A stretch of DNA of 64,000 nt. Origin: Lampris incognitus. Its lineage: Eukaryota; Chordata; Actinopteri; Lampriformes; Lampridae. Of the stretch, positions 10,629 through 22,235 are shown piece by piece; the first letter of the stretch is position 1, and each line of letters starts with the position of its first letter. The position numbers and the translations under genes were made by a program. The DNA is taken from the NCBI RefSeq assembly GCF_029633865.1, contig NC_079222.1, positions 32,488,830-32,552,829 on the forward strand, in the 5' to 3' direction. The notes under the pieces are model-generated. The model was given only the letters and a program-made list of their open reading frames with translations, was not told the origin of the DNA and did no database searches.

Positions 10629-11744
10629 CTCCTGGGACTTAAATTCAAATTAGAGCCTGATCACAAACCACTAGTGCCACTGCTGAGTACCAAGGCACTA
10701 TAGATGAGCTCCCCCCGAGAGTACCGAGATTCCTGCTGCAGCTGATGAGGTTCACATCATGCACGTACCTGGTAAATACTTGATAACAGCAGATGCATTA
10801 TAAAGAGGCCCTGTGAAACACATGCTCACACAAGCAGAAAAAGACAATGTCAAAGTATTCGTGGATGCAGTCATTCAAAGCCTTCCTGCTACAGAAGCAA
10901 GATTGAAAGTGATTCAAGAGAATCAGAAAGCTGACCCCATCTGTGCAAGGCTAATCAAGTACTACGAGACTGAGTGGCCTGATAAACATGCCCTCCCACC
11001 AGAGCTGGGGCCATACTGGCCTGAAAGAGAAAACCTCACCTTGGCTGGAGAGTTGCTTCTCAGAGGACCAAGAATCGTGATTCCCTGCTGCGTGAGACAA
11101 GAAATCCTCCACAACCTCCGCAGTGGTCACCAAAGTATTGTAAAGTGCAGGGCAAGGGCCCACCAGTCTGTCTGGTGGCCAGGACTTTCTGTACACATCA
11201 GTCAGATGGAGGAGAACTGCAGCACATGTTCACAGCACAGGGCAGAGCATAGAGAGCCCTTGATGACCACTCCAGTGCAAGAGAGACCCTGGCAATGGGT
11301 GGGTACAGACTTATTCCAGAATTATTCCTTCTGGGGGGAAAATACCTTCTCGTAATGGATTATTTTTCATGCTACACTGAGGTAGCCCACCTCAAGGTAG
11401 CTTCTGCCAATACTGTCATTGCTGCTCTGAAGGAAACGTTAAGCCGCCATGGAATACCAGAAACAGTTATGTCTGACGCCCACATTGGCCGAACATCTGA
11501 GGATTCAGGAAGTCTGAGAAGCAGGCAAAAGATAACCAACAACGCCACTACAACCTGCGTCACAGAGCTTGTCCTTTACCACCATTGCAGTCGGGCCAAA
11601 ATGTGTGGCTCCCAAGAGAAACGAAACAGGACTTTCATTCAACATGCGACAACACCCAGGTTCTACATTATACACACAGATGAAGGACAGGTCAGGAGAA
11701 ATCGCACACATATGCGCACAGTACACCATCCACAACCTCAGACA
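10629..11744 (+). pseudogene. Ty3/gypsy pol, RNase H end and integrase, right part
   Basis: Resumes exactly the gypsy protein interrupted at 8655: LLGLKFKLEPDHKPLVPLLS, PGKYLITADAL, then the integrase. The zinc-binding HHCC domain is visible (HNLRSGH and CSTC, near 11115-11230), followed by the catalytic core start WQWVGTDLF (first D). After a frameshift near 11340 come LLVMDYFSCYTEVAHLK and GIPETVMSDAH. The frame then jumps directly to LRSRQKITNN and RRNRTHMR, C-terminal integrase blocks, so the part carrying the end of the second catalytic motif and the catalytic glutamate is deleted. Between WACE and LLGL about five residues are missing, at the LINE insertion site. Integrase would join cDNA to the genome, and this copy cannot. 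Confidence 0.85.
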
Positions 11745-12320
11745 CTCGGCTTGACTATTGTGATGCACTTTTTTCTGATATCAGCAAGGGCTCCCTCCTT
11801 CCACCATCTGCAGTTGGTACAAAACGCCGCTGCTCGGCTCATACTGGGACAAAGAGGCATGACCATATCACGCCTGTGCTTGCCTCCTTGTTATATGTCG
11901 AATTGATTTTAAAATTGTATTGCTCACTTTTAAGGCGTTAAGTGTTCTTGCTCTTACATACATTTTCTGATTTATTGACCTGGTATAAGAGCCGCAGATG
12001 GAGCCCTGCTGGTCATTCCCAGGTCTCAGTTTGTTACAAAGGGTGATCAGGCTTTTACTGTTAGAGCCCCCGCACTATGGACCTCTCTTCCTGTTGAACT
12101 AAGATAAACCAAGTCCCTAGCTACTTTTAAATCTCGTCTTAAAACTTTTCTTTTTATGAAAGCTTTTACAAATGTTTGATATTTTTTTTTATTGATTTAT
12201 ACTGTTTTTATTTTTACTCTTACTTATTTGGTCTTACTCTTATATTTGCCTTGTCTGGTGTTATTTCTTTGTACATTATTTTAGAAAAGTTCTATATAAA
12301 TAAAAGTTATTATTATTTGT
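11745..12320 (+). mobile_element. L2-type LINE 3' end
   Basis: Encodes the C-terminal end of an L2-clade ORF2 (LDYCDALFSDISKGS, HDHITPVLASL, FTVRAPALWTSLPVEL, ATFKSRLKTFLF) across changing frames. The end is TATATAAATAAAAGTTATTATT. It directly abuts the gypsy integrase end at about 11745, so either it inserted there or the two were joined by a deletion. Confidence 0.8.
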
Positions 12321-14557
12321 ATTATATCATTATTATTTTAAAGTTTTGGGAGAGTTGTTTCTTTACATATGTGTAGTCTGCAGTGAACAAGGCCATTCAT
12401 TGCTAAATTTACAAAAAGTCACATTCACCTCATTCATAAGAGAGTTAAAAAAGTAGGGTGTTTATGTCAGACTTGAATATAAAGTACAACTCTGAACTTC
12501 ATGTACTATCCAGTACCTTTGGCAGTGTTGTGAATTTCAAATTATATTTTTGTCCTGAACGGGTGATATTCCCGATACGTCCCTTATGTCACCTATAACC
12601 CACGAAACTTAACTGCAGTGGTTTTCCCAACCCAAGCCCTACCTCGTTATTGTCAAGGCAACTTAATGCATAGTTGGCCTGCTTGCTAAGGGTTGGCATG
12701 AAACATTGTGTGAACACATAAAAGGAGCTGAGCCTCAGGCGATCCTATCCACATCCATTATTGAGAAGGGTGGGGTGGGGGTCTGATGGAGAACTAGTTA
12801 TCAGAAATGGGCAAGTGCAGAATATCTAGCACATGGCAATCAATGTTGATCTATCAGGTCATGTAGGTTGTTAATATAATATATTAATAGGTTTTTAATA
12901 TCAATATAATTATTTCCTACTGAATGCACTGAATGGCATTGAAGTAGTTTGAACAAATACAGTTATGAAATAATTAAAGAATAATGGACATTTATCTGGT
13001 TAAATTGGTGAAATAAGAACGCATTTGTATCAATAGGATGTGTACAGCTTTGTCCCATGGCAGTGATGTGCATAGTATCATACTGTACATGAGGCACAAA
13101 TTAATGTGTTTCAGCTTTTCTTCTACTGTATTGATTTTTTGCCCACCAAAATAAAAAGATAATGATAAAAATGTCAACCTCAAGATTCTGTAACAAGAGA
13201 TTGTTGTAAAGAAGCCCACGTATTTATGACTTCAATGCAAATGAAAGGAGAACGCATGCCATGTTTTGGACGTTTCTAATATGGGATCTTGGGTTAGGGC
13301 TAAAAGCAGTTGAAATAAATGTCAGCTCAAAAGTATTTTATTGCATATTATTATACTACATATTGCATAAAACCATAAAAAACAGTATTGAACCTTGAAA
13401 TTTGGTTTGAAAATCCTCAAGATGTTGATTTATTTTCACCAGGCTTGAGCAGCTACAATACAATGACGCAATCGAGAATATCATTTGGTTTGACATTTCA
13501 TAAAACTCATTCCAGCAGCTTCTCTCTGACCCATTAAAATGACAAAATTAACATTGATGGAAGTTATCACATATCCTGCTGAGTTCTCGGCAAAATGTTT
13601 GCCAAGTCGATGTGACTTTTAACTAGAATGCCCTCTTGGGTTCAAGACCGGAACCAGAGTGAAAGGTTGTGTATTGAATATGCATGTCACACAAGGATCT
13701 GAGGCTGAGTACGAGGGCCTATATCTGTTTATATACTTAACATATATTAAAGATATAAACCTTACCAAAAGAAGAATAAATGATAAGTATTCGCTTTGAA
13801 AGAGTGTGCCTTATTTTGCAAACTTCATTTTTTAAAGATTACATCCCCTACTTTGGGAACGAAGCATTGAATCTTGTCATTTATGGATTGAAAATAAAAA
13901 AAAAGATTAAAAATGCAAATTAAAATCCAATTATAGTGTGTTAATGTCAGCATTTTTTTCTGTTCATCATTACTTCTAATTAAGAATAGATTAGAATAGA
14001 AGATAAATCACTATTATTAATTGAGAGCAGAATAGAATGGGATAAAAATATAGTTTTTAATGCCAAATCTTGGACGAAAAAGACTTTAATGGCTCTCAGC
14101 CACCATCATTATATAAAATGTCCCATTACTGAACCAGTTTGTTTTATAATGAGACTGGTGCTGTGCCAGAAACCCCAATCTCTTAAATTCGAAAAGAGAA
14201 AAAAGGGCCTCCTCATGCGCATAATCCTTTCGATCAAATTATGGACATGGATCCACCTAACTAGATGCATGGACTGTTATGAAGGGGCTTTGGGAAGTGC
14301 ACTGCCAACCCTTCCACTGGTTGCTAAGAAACAACAGTATAGTGCCTTAGGTTTCAGGAAAATTGTAATGTTGCAGAGACCATTTTTTCTTTCATACCAG
14401 GATCTCAGACTGAAGAATGAAAAATATGTTTATAGGGAAATATTTATCCTCAATCTCAGTTATAATGATCCTGCCAGTGTGAGGCAATGTCACTGGAAGG
14501 CAACTATGCATATAATAAAGGAACTGTTCAGTCAAAGGATTGACAAATGTTATGGTA
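12321..14557. other. Long AT-rich stretch with no recognisable gene
   Basis: About 2.2 kb without a repeat I can name. The 188-codon open frame at 14089-14655 has no conserved motif, and its last third lies in the MITE at 14566, so I do not call it a gene. Confidence 0.45.
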
Positions 14558-14565
14558 GATGCCAG

Positions 14566-14741
14566 CAGAGGTGGAAAAACCCGGTCCAGAAAGTACAAAC
14601 CCTAACCATGTCTTTACTCCATCCATGTATTAAACCAGCTAATTTGGGAAACTAGTCAGTGCAATCTGATGGTTTAGTACATGGGTGGAGTAAAGACACA
14701 GTTAGGGTTTTTACTTTCTGGACCGGGTTTTTCCACCTCTG
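14566..14741. mobile_element. hAT-type palindromic MITE with 8-bp target duplication
   Basis: A 176-bp element made of two ~72-bp arms in inverted orientation around a ~30-bp spacer. It starts CAGAGGTGGAAAAACCCGG and ends with the complement ...CCGGGTTTTTCCACCTCTG. It is flanked on both sides by the exact octamer GATGCCAG (14558-14565 and 14742-14749). An 8-bp duplication and CAG...CTG ends are the signature of hAT transposons. Non-autonomous: no coding capacity. Confidence 0.9.
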
Positions 14742-14749
14742 GATGCCAG

Positions 14750-16421
14750 GAATACCAAATGTAAGGAAAAAGCGTTCATCAGCTATTTAGATAGAAAAGG
14801 AACAATAGGAAGATGGGATCATATAATCAAATTACATTCTAAGGGGAAAGTTTATCCTTTATGATTTCCAGCAGTCCAGCATACATATTTTACAAGCTTC
14901 CAGCAGAGGGGGGCAGTAGGGTTCTTTCTCAGTGCTGCCATCAGCCTCCCCTTCACCACTAATATTTTTTTTTCCTGCTTCTCACCTCACCCTATCTTAC
15001 TGATCTGTCGACCCACTCAAAATAGTTTCCCGCCATAGGAGTGTGAAAGCAAGAGTAGACAGTCCTCTGGAAAATATCACTGTTGTTAATACCACATTGG
15101 ACTTGGAAAAAAATCCAACTGTGTTTTTTCATTAAAACCCTCAGTTCAAGAAAAACTATTCCCCAAAACCAAAGGCTGCCTGTAGACTGAAACGCTATTC
15201 ATGTTTTTTTCTTTTTTGACAGTTGCTAAAACAAATATCCAGTGAGTGCATGAAAACTATGAAAGAATTTAAAGGTTTTATGAATTGACACACGAGCTTT
15301 GGTTTTCTACCTATTTCGTTCTTGTGAATAAAAAATGAATTAAATTCAACAGGATTAGCAATTGAAATTCACAATAGTATGTAGTTTGTCGTCTTGGCTG
15401 CACATTTGCTTAGAAGTGGAATGACATTTGAAACAGATTAGTGATATAAGTTACAGAGATCTATCTACTAACTACAGATAAAACATACTGTTGTTTGTGT
15501 CTCTGTGCTCATTGGCTAACAGCACATTTTTCCCTTCAGTAATAACCCTCCATGCTCCCCTGTCAAAGTCTCACATTGTGCAGACTTGTGCAAGAGTAAT
15601 GTATTTTTAGATAGAATGAGACCTTTTTGCAAAACTTGGAGGTCTACTTTCCTCACTTGATATGGGATGGCTTGAAGGTTCTTACTTGCAGTGGCACCAT
15701 TTGGCTTTGTGGCTTCTGGCTTCCGACCTCCGCTTTCACGAGTTTCGAATTTGTTAGATCTCTACCTGCTGTTTATTTTCTTACTCTCTTTTTTCTGTAT
15801 TCTGCTCTAACCCCTTAACTTGTCCTACTGATTTAGCTATTTTCTGTGCTTAATTCACTTATCGCTAGATTGACTAGTGCTTTCTTTCTTTCTCTTGTGT
15901 TAGTGGGCAGCCTTTTGTTCCTAGTCTGTCTACTAGCTTTGAGCTTAGCCTAGCTTAGCAGTTAGCTTTACTGCATTTGCAGTCCAAGCAGCCTCGTTAA
16001 AACGATGGTGTGGGGTGACTGTTCTGCAGTTACAGATAGGTTGTTGCTACTAGAGAGACATGTCAGTGAGTTAGATCAGCTTCTTTCGGCTAAGATTATA
16101 TTAGACATGATGGCACTCCAGAAAGTCCCAGGCCTGACAGCAGACCTGCTATTGTTAATACTAATAGCTCAGTGTCGTTGGCGGAGGCAGCGGAGTTTGT
16201 CTCTCTTTGCCGGCGTGTGCCCACCCACACCGTGATTTCTGCCTATGCTACAGGAGTCAACCAGTTTAGTTAATATGTCTAGTCAGGGAATTTCTCATAG
16301 TATAGATTATCAGACTGATAGCTTGGTCTGTAACATTGAGACCGTCTCCCTCCCCTGCTGTATTGCTCCCAAGCTCTTGTAATGTTGTAAGTAAGCTTTC
16401 CTCCCCTACATGTGTGAATCA
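14750..16421. other. No gene seen
   Basis: Unassigned sequence between the MITE and the first ATGG-tailed SINE. Short open frames show no motif. Confidence 0.45.
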
Positions 16422-16574
16422 CATCCATCCATCCATCCATCCATCCATCCATCCATCCATCCATCCATCCATCCATCCATCCATCCATCCATCCATCCAT
16501 CCATCCGTCAATCCATATCCAAACCGCTTATCCTGCTCTCAGGGTCACGGGGATGCTGGAGCCTATCCCAGCAG
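16422..16574 (-). mobile_element. ATGG-tailed tRNA-SINE (family alpha), 3' end only
   Basis: On the minus strand this is TGCTGGGATAGGCTCCAGC...AGCAGGATAAGCGG followed by an expanded ATGG array (about 85 bp, 16422-16507). The tRNA-like head is missing (5' truncation). See 21794-22186 for a complete copy. Confidence 0.85.
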
Positions 16575-16751
16575 GCATGAATCACAATAATCTAATAATC
16601 ATTCTTACCACTGGTGGTGGTGAAATGTGCAATGAACTACCTCATAATCTACAGAAACAAACATCTAATGTTATCAAAGGTGTGACCACACATCGTCCAA
16701 AACGAAGGTTTTCACAGTTGTCAACTAATAATACAAGGTGTCTAATTCCAA

Positions 16752-17541
16752 TTACAAACCTAATTCGGAAAAAGTTGGGATGGTATGACAAATGCAAAGA
16801 AAATAAGGAAGCAGTGATTTCAAAATTTACTTTGACTTGTCTTTCATTGCAGACAGTTTGAACCCAAGATATTTCTTGTTTTGTCTGGTCCACTTCATTT
16901 CATTTGTAAAAATATACATCCACTCCTGCCATTGAGACCTGCAACACATTCCAAAAAAGTTGGGATGGGGGCAATTTAGGGCAAAAAATGAGGTGAAACA
17001 ATGAATTAGTGATGTGATTTGAAACAGGTGATGTCAACAGATGATTGTAATCATGAATTGGTACAAAAGCAGAATCCAGGAAAGGCCTAGTCCTTTAGGA
17101 GCAAAGGTGGGCCAAGGATCGCCAGTTTGCCAACAAATGTGTGAGGAAATTATTGAAATGTTTGGATAGTTCACCCTCTACGATGCATAGTATAATTAAA
17201 AGATTCAAAGAATCTGGAGGAATTTCAGTGCATAAAGGTCAAGGGCCCAAGTCTAAGTTGAATAACTGCTCTCTTATCCCTTAGATGGCACTGCATCAAG
17301 AACCATGATTCATCTATAAGTGCTATAACCACATGGGCTAAGGATTACTTTGGGAAACCTTTGTCAAGCACTACAATCCATAGTTACCTCCACAAATGTT
17401 AGTTAAAACTTTACTGTGCCAAAAGGAAGCCTTACATTAACCATGTCCAGAAGCACTGTTGACTTCACTGTGCTTCACAGTAGAAATGTGTATTGTGGTC
17501 AGATGAATCAGTATTTCAGGTCTTTTCTGGAAGAAATATTA
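16752..17541 (+). mobile_element. Tc1-like DNA transposon, 5' part, decayed
   Basis: Begins with a terminal-repeat-like TACAAACCTAATTCGGAAAA followed by AGTTGGGATG. A second AGTTGGGATG block at 16961-16970 is the start of the internal region. Transposase remnants include an N-terminal helix-turn-helix part (SPSTMHSIIKRFKESGGIS) in frame pieces separated by stops. Homology ends near 17540, so the catalytic DDE half and the right terminal repeat are gone. Family assignment rests on recalled similarity to a common fish Tc1/mariner group. Confidence 0.7.
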
Positions 17542-18860
17542 TGTTATGTTATGTGAAACATTGCTGAAATCAAATGTTTTCCTTCCCTGAAATGAAGCTT
17601 CCCCACCTGACTGTACGTATGCCCATGTAGCTTGGACAAATAAACAAGGTAGAGGTGTCTACTTAATATTTAAGTCTATTTTCAAATTAACCTCTAAACT
17701 TGAAACTAAATTAAAATCTTGTGATACTCTTACTCTCAGTCCATCTCCCTCAGCCATGAACAGACTCTGCTCAGTCCACATTGTGATACTCTATCTACAC
17801 CTTGGGGCCCTTACTCACAAATTTCTTGAAGATTTTGGAGAATTTATCGCAGGTCTTGTTACTTATTCTAATGAGATTCTAATTCTTGGTGATCTCAATA
17901 TTCATCTGAATAAGGCTGCTGATCCTCTAGGTAAAGCCTTTCTCTGGCGTTTGTTGATACTTTTGGGTTCACTCCGTTTGTTCAAGTGTCAACTGATTGC
18001 AATGGTAACACCCTTGATTTAGTTGTATCTAAATATATAGCTGTTTCCAACCTGACTGTCTTTCCAGCCACATCCGCTGCGTCAGACCTTTTTTTTTTCT
18101 TCATTAAATTTGAATCATCATTGGCCTGTCAGATGTAATTGCTACTCGCTACATTGGTCTGTCCACTGTAGCTGCATTTAGCTGGCAGTTTCCCAAGTTT
18201 TGTTTCCTTTCATTGTAGAGACAGGGTCTGCTACAAATTTCACTAGTGACTTAAATGTGGCCCTCTCTATTTTCCTGGATGCAATTGCACCTCTCACTAC
18301 AAGAGCTAGGTGACTAAAGAGGCCTACACTCTGGTTTAGTGAAGAGACACATGCTCGGGCCTGCAGGAGACTGGAATGTAAATGGTGAAAATCAAAATGG
18401 GAACTTTTTTTTACCTGTATTGGCACGAGTGTTTATTGAATTACAAGCATGCTTTATCTTCTGCAGAAACAGCATATCTCTCTCGCTTAATCAATATTAA
18501 TAAATATAATCCTAGATTTCTCTTTGATACTGAAGCTAAACTAACTAAAAAGCAGCCTTGTATCAGCTGCCCAACATTCACCACCCACGAGTTTCTAGAC
18601 TTTTTGTGCAATAAGGTTGATGAGGTCACAATCAAAATTAGTTCTTCAACTCCAGCTACTCTTGCAGATCCTGTCTTGCCAAATTAATATTTATAAAATG
18701 AGTCACTGATTGTCACTATTATTACAGCTTTTGAGACTATTTCTCCTGATACTTTGACGCTGCTCATGTCAGCTTCTAAACCAACTTTTTGCCTGCCTGA
18801 CCCTATACCAGCAAAACTTTTTAAAGACCTCTAACCTTTCCTGCGACCCGTGATGCTAGA

Positions 18861-18931
18861 TCCATGCATTATCCGAACCGCTTATCCTGCTCTCAGGGTC
18901 GCGGGGATGCTGGAGCCTATCCCAGCAGTCA
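18861..18931 (-). mobile_element. Family alpha SINE, 71-bp 3' fragment inside the L2 LINE
   Basis: AACCGCTTATCCTGCTCTC and GGAGCCTATCCCAGCAGTC identify the 3' end of the ATGG-tailed SINE. L2 homology resumes immediately after, so the fragment was inserted into the LINE after the LINE's own integration. Confidence 0.8.
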
Positions 18932-20132
18932 TATTGTTAATTTATCACTTACTACTGGCACTGTTCCCAGCAGTTTTAAGACAGCCGTGGTCAAACCTCT
19001 ACTTAAGAAACTGCACCTCGATCCAAGGTGTCTATTGACTGGTCTCTAATCTTCCATTCTTTTCTAAAGTACTAGATAGAACTGTGTATGTATCGACAAC
19101 TTTGGACCAATGTAAAAAAAAAAAACCCAAACTTCTATATATTAAAATTTTCAATCGCTTTTCAGGGCCTGTCACTCCACTGAGACTGCTCTAACTAAAG
19201 TGATAAATGATCTTCTACTAGCTATAGATACTAACCCCCCCCCCATGCTTCTATTACTGGACCTCAGTGTAGCCTTTAACACCATTGATCACTGTATACT
19301 ACCAGACAGAATAAATTGTAGTTTTGGTGTCTCTGGCCAAGCTCTTTTGGCTTAAGTCCCACTTACCCAGAGGAACACAGTGTGTCTGCTAAAATAATAT
19401 TACATCGAAATTCTCTGATGTTAAATATGGTGTACTCCAGGGCTCGGTTCTTGGCCTTCCATTTTTGTCTCTTTGTATATCACCTCTTTGCCAAATTATA
19501 CACAGTCATGGAATACATTTTGATTGCTATGAGGGTAATACTCAGCTGTATGTGCCTATAAGGGCTGATGATCATACTCAAATGACTAAGTTAGAGGCCT
19601 GCTTGGCTGCTATGAAAAATTGGATGTCACTAAATTTCCTGTTTTAAACTCAGATAAAACTAAGATGCTGGTCACTTGCCCTGCTTCACACAGACACCAA
19701 TTTGATCAAGTAACATTAATGCTCGAAAACTTCGTGATTTCGCAATGTGTGGTAGCCAAATATCTTGGTGTTACATTTGATCCCAGCCTTTCCTTTGATA
19801 AGGATATTAAAGAAAAAACCAAGACTGCCTTTTTTACTTACATAACATAGCTAAAATTCGGTCTTTCCTGCCCATGGCTGATGCAGACTCCAATACATGC
19901 ATTTGTTTCATCCAGACTTAATTACTATAATGTTCTATTTTCAGGTCTGCCATGTGCTAGTACTAAAAGTCTTCAGGTGGTTCAAAATGCTGCGGCTAGA
20001 ATCCTAACTAAAACTAGAAAATTTGAAGATATTACACCAATTCTTGCCTCCCTTCATTGGTTTTCTAGCCATGTTAGCTCAGACTTCAAGGTGCTTCTAA
20101 ATCGGCTTGCCCCATTGCCCCATCATACATGT

Positions 20133-20133
<1 letters not shown>

Positions 20134-20201
<68 letters not shown>

Positions 20202-20268
20202 TCACTACTATCACTACTACTACTGCTACACTACTACTACTACCTCTACTACTACTACTACTACTACC
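20134..20268. repeat. TAC/CTA trinucleotide microsatellite
   Basis: About 135 bp of CTA units with a few ATC and CTG interruptions, expanded inside the L2 C-terminal coding remnant. Confidence 0.95.
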
Positions 20269-20639
20269 CATCATACCTGTCTGATATACCGAACATTCCA
20301 TCTTGATCTCTCTGGTCTCAAATTGCAGGGCTCCTGTGTGTAACCAAAGTTAAAAAAAAGTCAGCTTTTCCTCTCTGGCCCTGTTCTTATTGCATAATTT
20401 CCCTTATGCTGTCAGACAATCATTCTGCTGAGTCCTTTATGTCCAAACTTAAAACTCATCTTTTTGCCTTAACCTACAATAAATTCCCTTTAAATTGCAT
20501 ACTTCACAACCTGTGCTGCATGTTGGTTCGGATTCTGTCTCAATGACTTTACCAAGCACTGTCCTGCTGACGAGATTATAGAGTATAGAGTATTGATTAT
20601 TGCAACTGTTCTCTCTCACATTTTTTTCTCTCTCTTTGA

Positions 20640-21110
20640 ATGATGTCTTTATCCTTCTCTCTCACCTGTGTGAACGATATCGTTCCCTGTATCTCCTCCC
20701 GTGTATATGAATGGTGTGAGGTGAGTCTCCCTTGTGTGCATGTGTAGTCTGTCCTCCTGCCAGGTCTCCATGGTGATGGTCGTCGCCACCTGGACACTTC
20801 TTGGCATTCTCCTCATCCCATTCTTTATAAATCCATTATAATCTTCTTATTCTGTTTCAATGTTGTAACCTTCCCTCTCTCCGATGTGTGACCAATGTCA
20901 TTTCCTGTCTCCTCTCTTGTGTATGTGAATGGTGTGATGTGAGTCTCCCCTGTGTGCATGTGTAGTCTGTCCTCCTGCCAGGTCTACATGGTGATGGTGG
21001 TCACGTGGCTCATGCCCTAGGCTTTTCCAGTGGCATCTGGATGCTGCTTGGCATCCTCCTCAACAAATTCTTTATACATCTTATAGATTCATTATAATTC
21101 TTTTATCGTC
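20640..21110 (+). repeat. Tandem duplication (~250 bp unit) in a 3'-UTR-like repeat
   Basis: Two consecutive copies share GTGTGCATGTGTAGTCTGTC, CTCCTGCCAGGTCT and ATGGTGATGGT (20735-20780 and 20958-21000), followed by related ATTCTTTATA...ATTATAAT segments. The second unit has ~40 bp that the first lacks. It continues into the repeat at 21111. Confidence 0.75.
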
Positions 21111-21265
21111 TTTCAGTGTTGTATTCTGTGAATTATGTTTTGTTCTTTGCACACAACATCCGTTGTATGTCTGTCATTCTTGGGGGAGGGAGCCCTCTGT
21201 TGCTTTCCCTGAGGTTTCTTCCCATTTTTTTCTCCCTGTGAAAGTTTTTTTTGTTGTGGAATTTT

Positions 21266-21687
21266 GCCCCCTTTTTCTCCCCTGTTGTAATTGTACTTGG
21301 CCAATTGCCCTGTTTTCCCGATCGCTGCTCCACCCCCTCTGCCGATCCGGGGAGGGCTGCACACTACCACTTGTCTCCTCCGACACATGTGGAGTCGCCA
21401 GCCGCTTCTTTTCACCTGACAGTGAGCAGTTTCGCCAGGGGGACGTAGCGCGTGGGAGGATCAAGCTATTCCCCCCATCCCCTCCCCCGAACAGGCGCCC
21501 CAACCGACCAGAGGAGGCGCTAGTGCAACAACCAGGGCACATACCCACATCCGGCGTCCCACCCGCAGACACGGCCAGTTGTGTTTGTGGGGACGCCCAA
21601 CCAAGCCGGAGGTAACACGGGGATTCGAACCGCCGAACCCGTGTTGGTAGGCAACAGAATAGACCGCCATGCCACCCAGACACCCCG
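21266..21687 (-). mobile_element. tRNA-derived SINE family beta, copy 1
   Basis: On the minus strand it starts GGGGTGTCTGGGTGGCATGG (box A-like) with a box B GGTTCGAATCC about 55 bp in (21620-21631). The body contains GCACTAGCGCCTCCTCTGGT, CTCACTGTCAGGTGAAAAG and GGCTGGCGACTCCACATG. A second copy in plus orientation is at 53149-53590. Tail is an A-rich GGGGAGAAAAAGGGGG. It interrupts repeat R. The flanks GTGGAATTTTG and GTGAATATTTC may be an imperfect target duplication. Confidence 0.85.
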
Positions 21688-21793
21688 TGAATATTTCTTT
21701 TTGTTTAGGGGGTCGTTCTTGATTCGATGCTGGGTCCTGTGTTGTATTGCTGTGAAGCCCCTGAGGCAAATTTGCAATTCGTGATATTGGGCT

Positions 21794-22186
21794 GGGCGGC
21801 ACGGTGGCACAGTGGTTAGCACGGTCACCTCAGAGCAAGAGGTCCTGGGTTCGAACCCCGGGGTAGTCCAACCTTGGTGGGTCATCCCGGGCCGTCCTCT
21901 GTGTGGAGTTTGCATGTTCTCCCCGTGTCCGCATGGGCTTCCTCCGGGGGCTCCGGTTTCCTCCCACAGTCCAAAGACATGTAGGTCAGGTGAATCGGCC
22001 GTACTAAGTTGTCCCTAGGTGTGAATGTGTGTGTGTGTGTGTGTGTGGGCCTTGTGATGGCCTGGCGGCCTGTCCAGGGTGTCTCCCCGCCTGCCGCCCA
22101 ATGACTGCTGGGATAGGCTCCAGCATTCCCGCGACCCCGAGAGCAGGATAAGCGGTTCAGATAATGGATGGATGGATGGATGGATG
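21794..22186 (+). mobile_element. tRNA-derived SINE family alpha, full-length reference copy
   Basis: The head has a tRNA-like box A (GGTGGCACAGTGGTTAGC) and box B (GGTTCGAACCC, 21848-21858), the internal RNA polymerase III promoter. The body contains GTGTGGAGTTTGCATGTTC, CCACAGTCCAAAGACATG, a TG run and GACTGCTGGGATAGGCTCC. It ends AGGATAAGCGG...ATGGATGGATGG. A perfect 13-bp duplication GTGATATTGGGCT flanks it (21781-21793 and 22187-22199), so its borders are certain and it moved by target-primed reverse transcription. Confidence 0.95.
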
Positions 22187-22235
22187 GTGATATTGGGCTT
22201 TACAGATCAAATTGACTTGACTTTCGAAAGTTGAG

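Larger units (their letters stand above)
17646..20530 (+). pseudogene. L2-type LINE ORF2 remnant
   Basis: A nearly full-length but decayed L2 ORF2. 17646-18000 is endonuclease (QGRGVYLIFKS, then ILILGDLNIHLNKAADPLG, with the GDLN catalytic block). 18240-18690 is the region before RT (TLWFSEETHARACRRLE, LSRLININKYNPRFLF). 18950-20100 is RT (GTVPSSFKTAVVKPLLKK, motif A LLDLSVAFNTIDH near 19258, motif B GVLQGSVLG near 19431, motif C CYEGNTQLYV near 19525). The C-terminal part (VQNAAARILTKTRKFEDITP) follows, and SKLKTHLFAL lies near 20440. In motif C the expected ADD reads EGN, so both catalytic aspartates are lost. A SINE fragment interrupts it at 18861, and a TAC array interrupts the C-terminus. 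Confidence 0.85.
21111..22235 (+). repeat. Fish interspersed repeat R (TTGACTTGA end), copy 1, carrying two SINEs
   Basis: Backbone pieces are 21111-21265 (CCCTGAGGTTTCTTCCCAT), 21688-21793 (CCTGAGGCAAATTTGCAATT) and 22187-22235 (ATTGGGCTTTACAG, TTGACTTGACTTT). Antisense copies at 51248-51459 and 56645-57115 show the backbone without the SINEs. It resembles the 3' untranslated end of a non-LTR element, perhaps the L2 LINE just upstream, though that link is inference. Confidence 0.75.

Noticed and set aside
14089..14655. 188-codon open frame, among the longest on the plus strand
   Set aside because: No domain or low-complexity protein signature. Its last ~30 codons are MITE sequence, and without the MITE the frame stops within a few codons of the insertion point.
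20086..20343. Poly-Y, poly-L and poly-V open frames
   Set aside because: Produced by the TAC trinucleotide array in the L2 remnant.
21794..21870. Functional tRNA gene suggested by box A and box B
   Set aside because: The same head occurs in many SINE copies with the same body and tail, and one copy has a perfect target duplication around the whole SINE.
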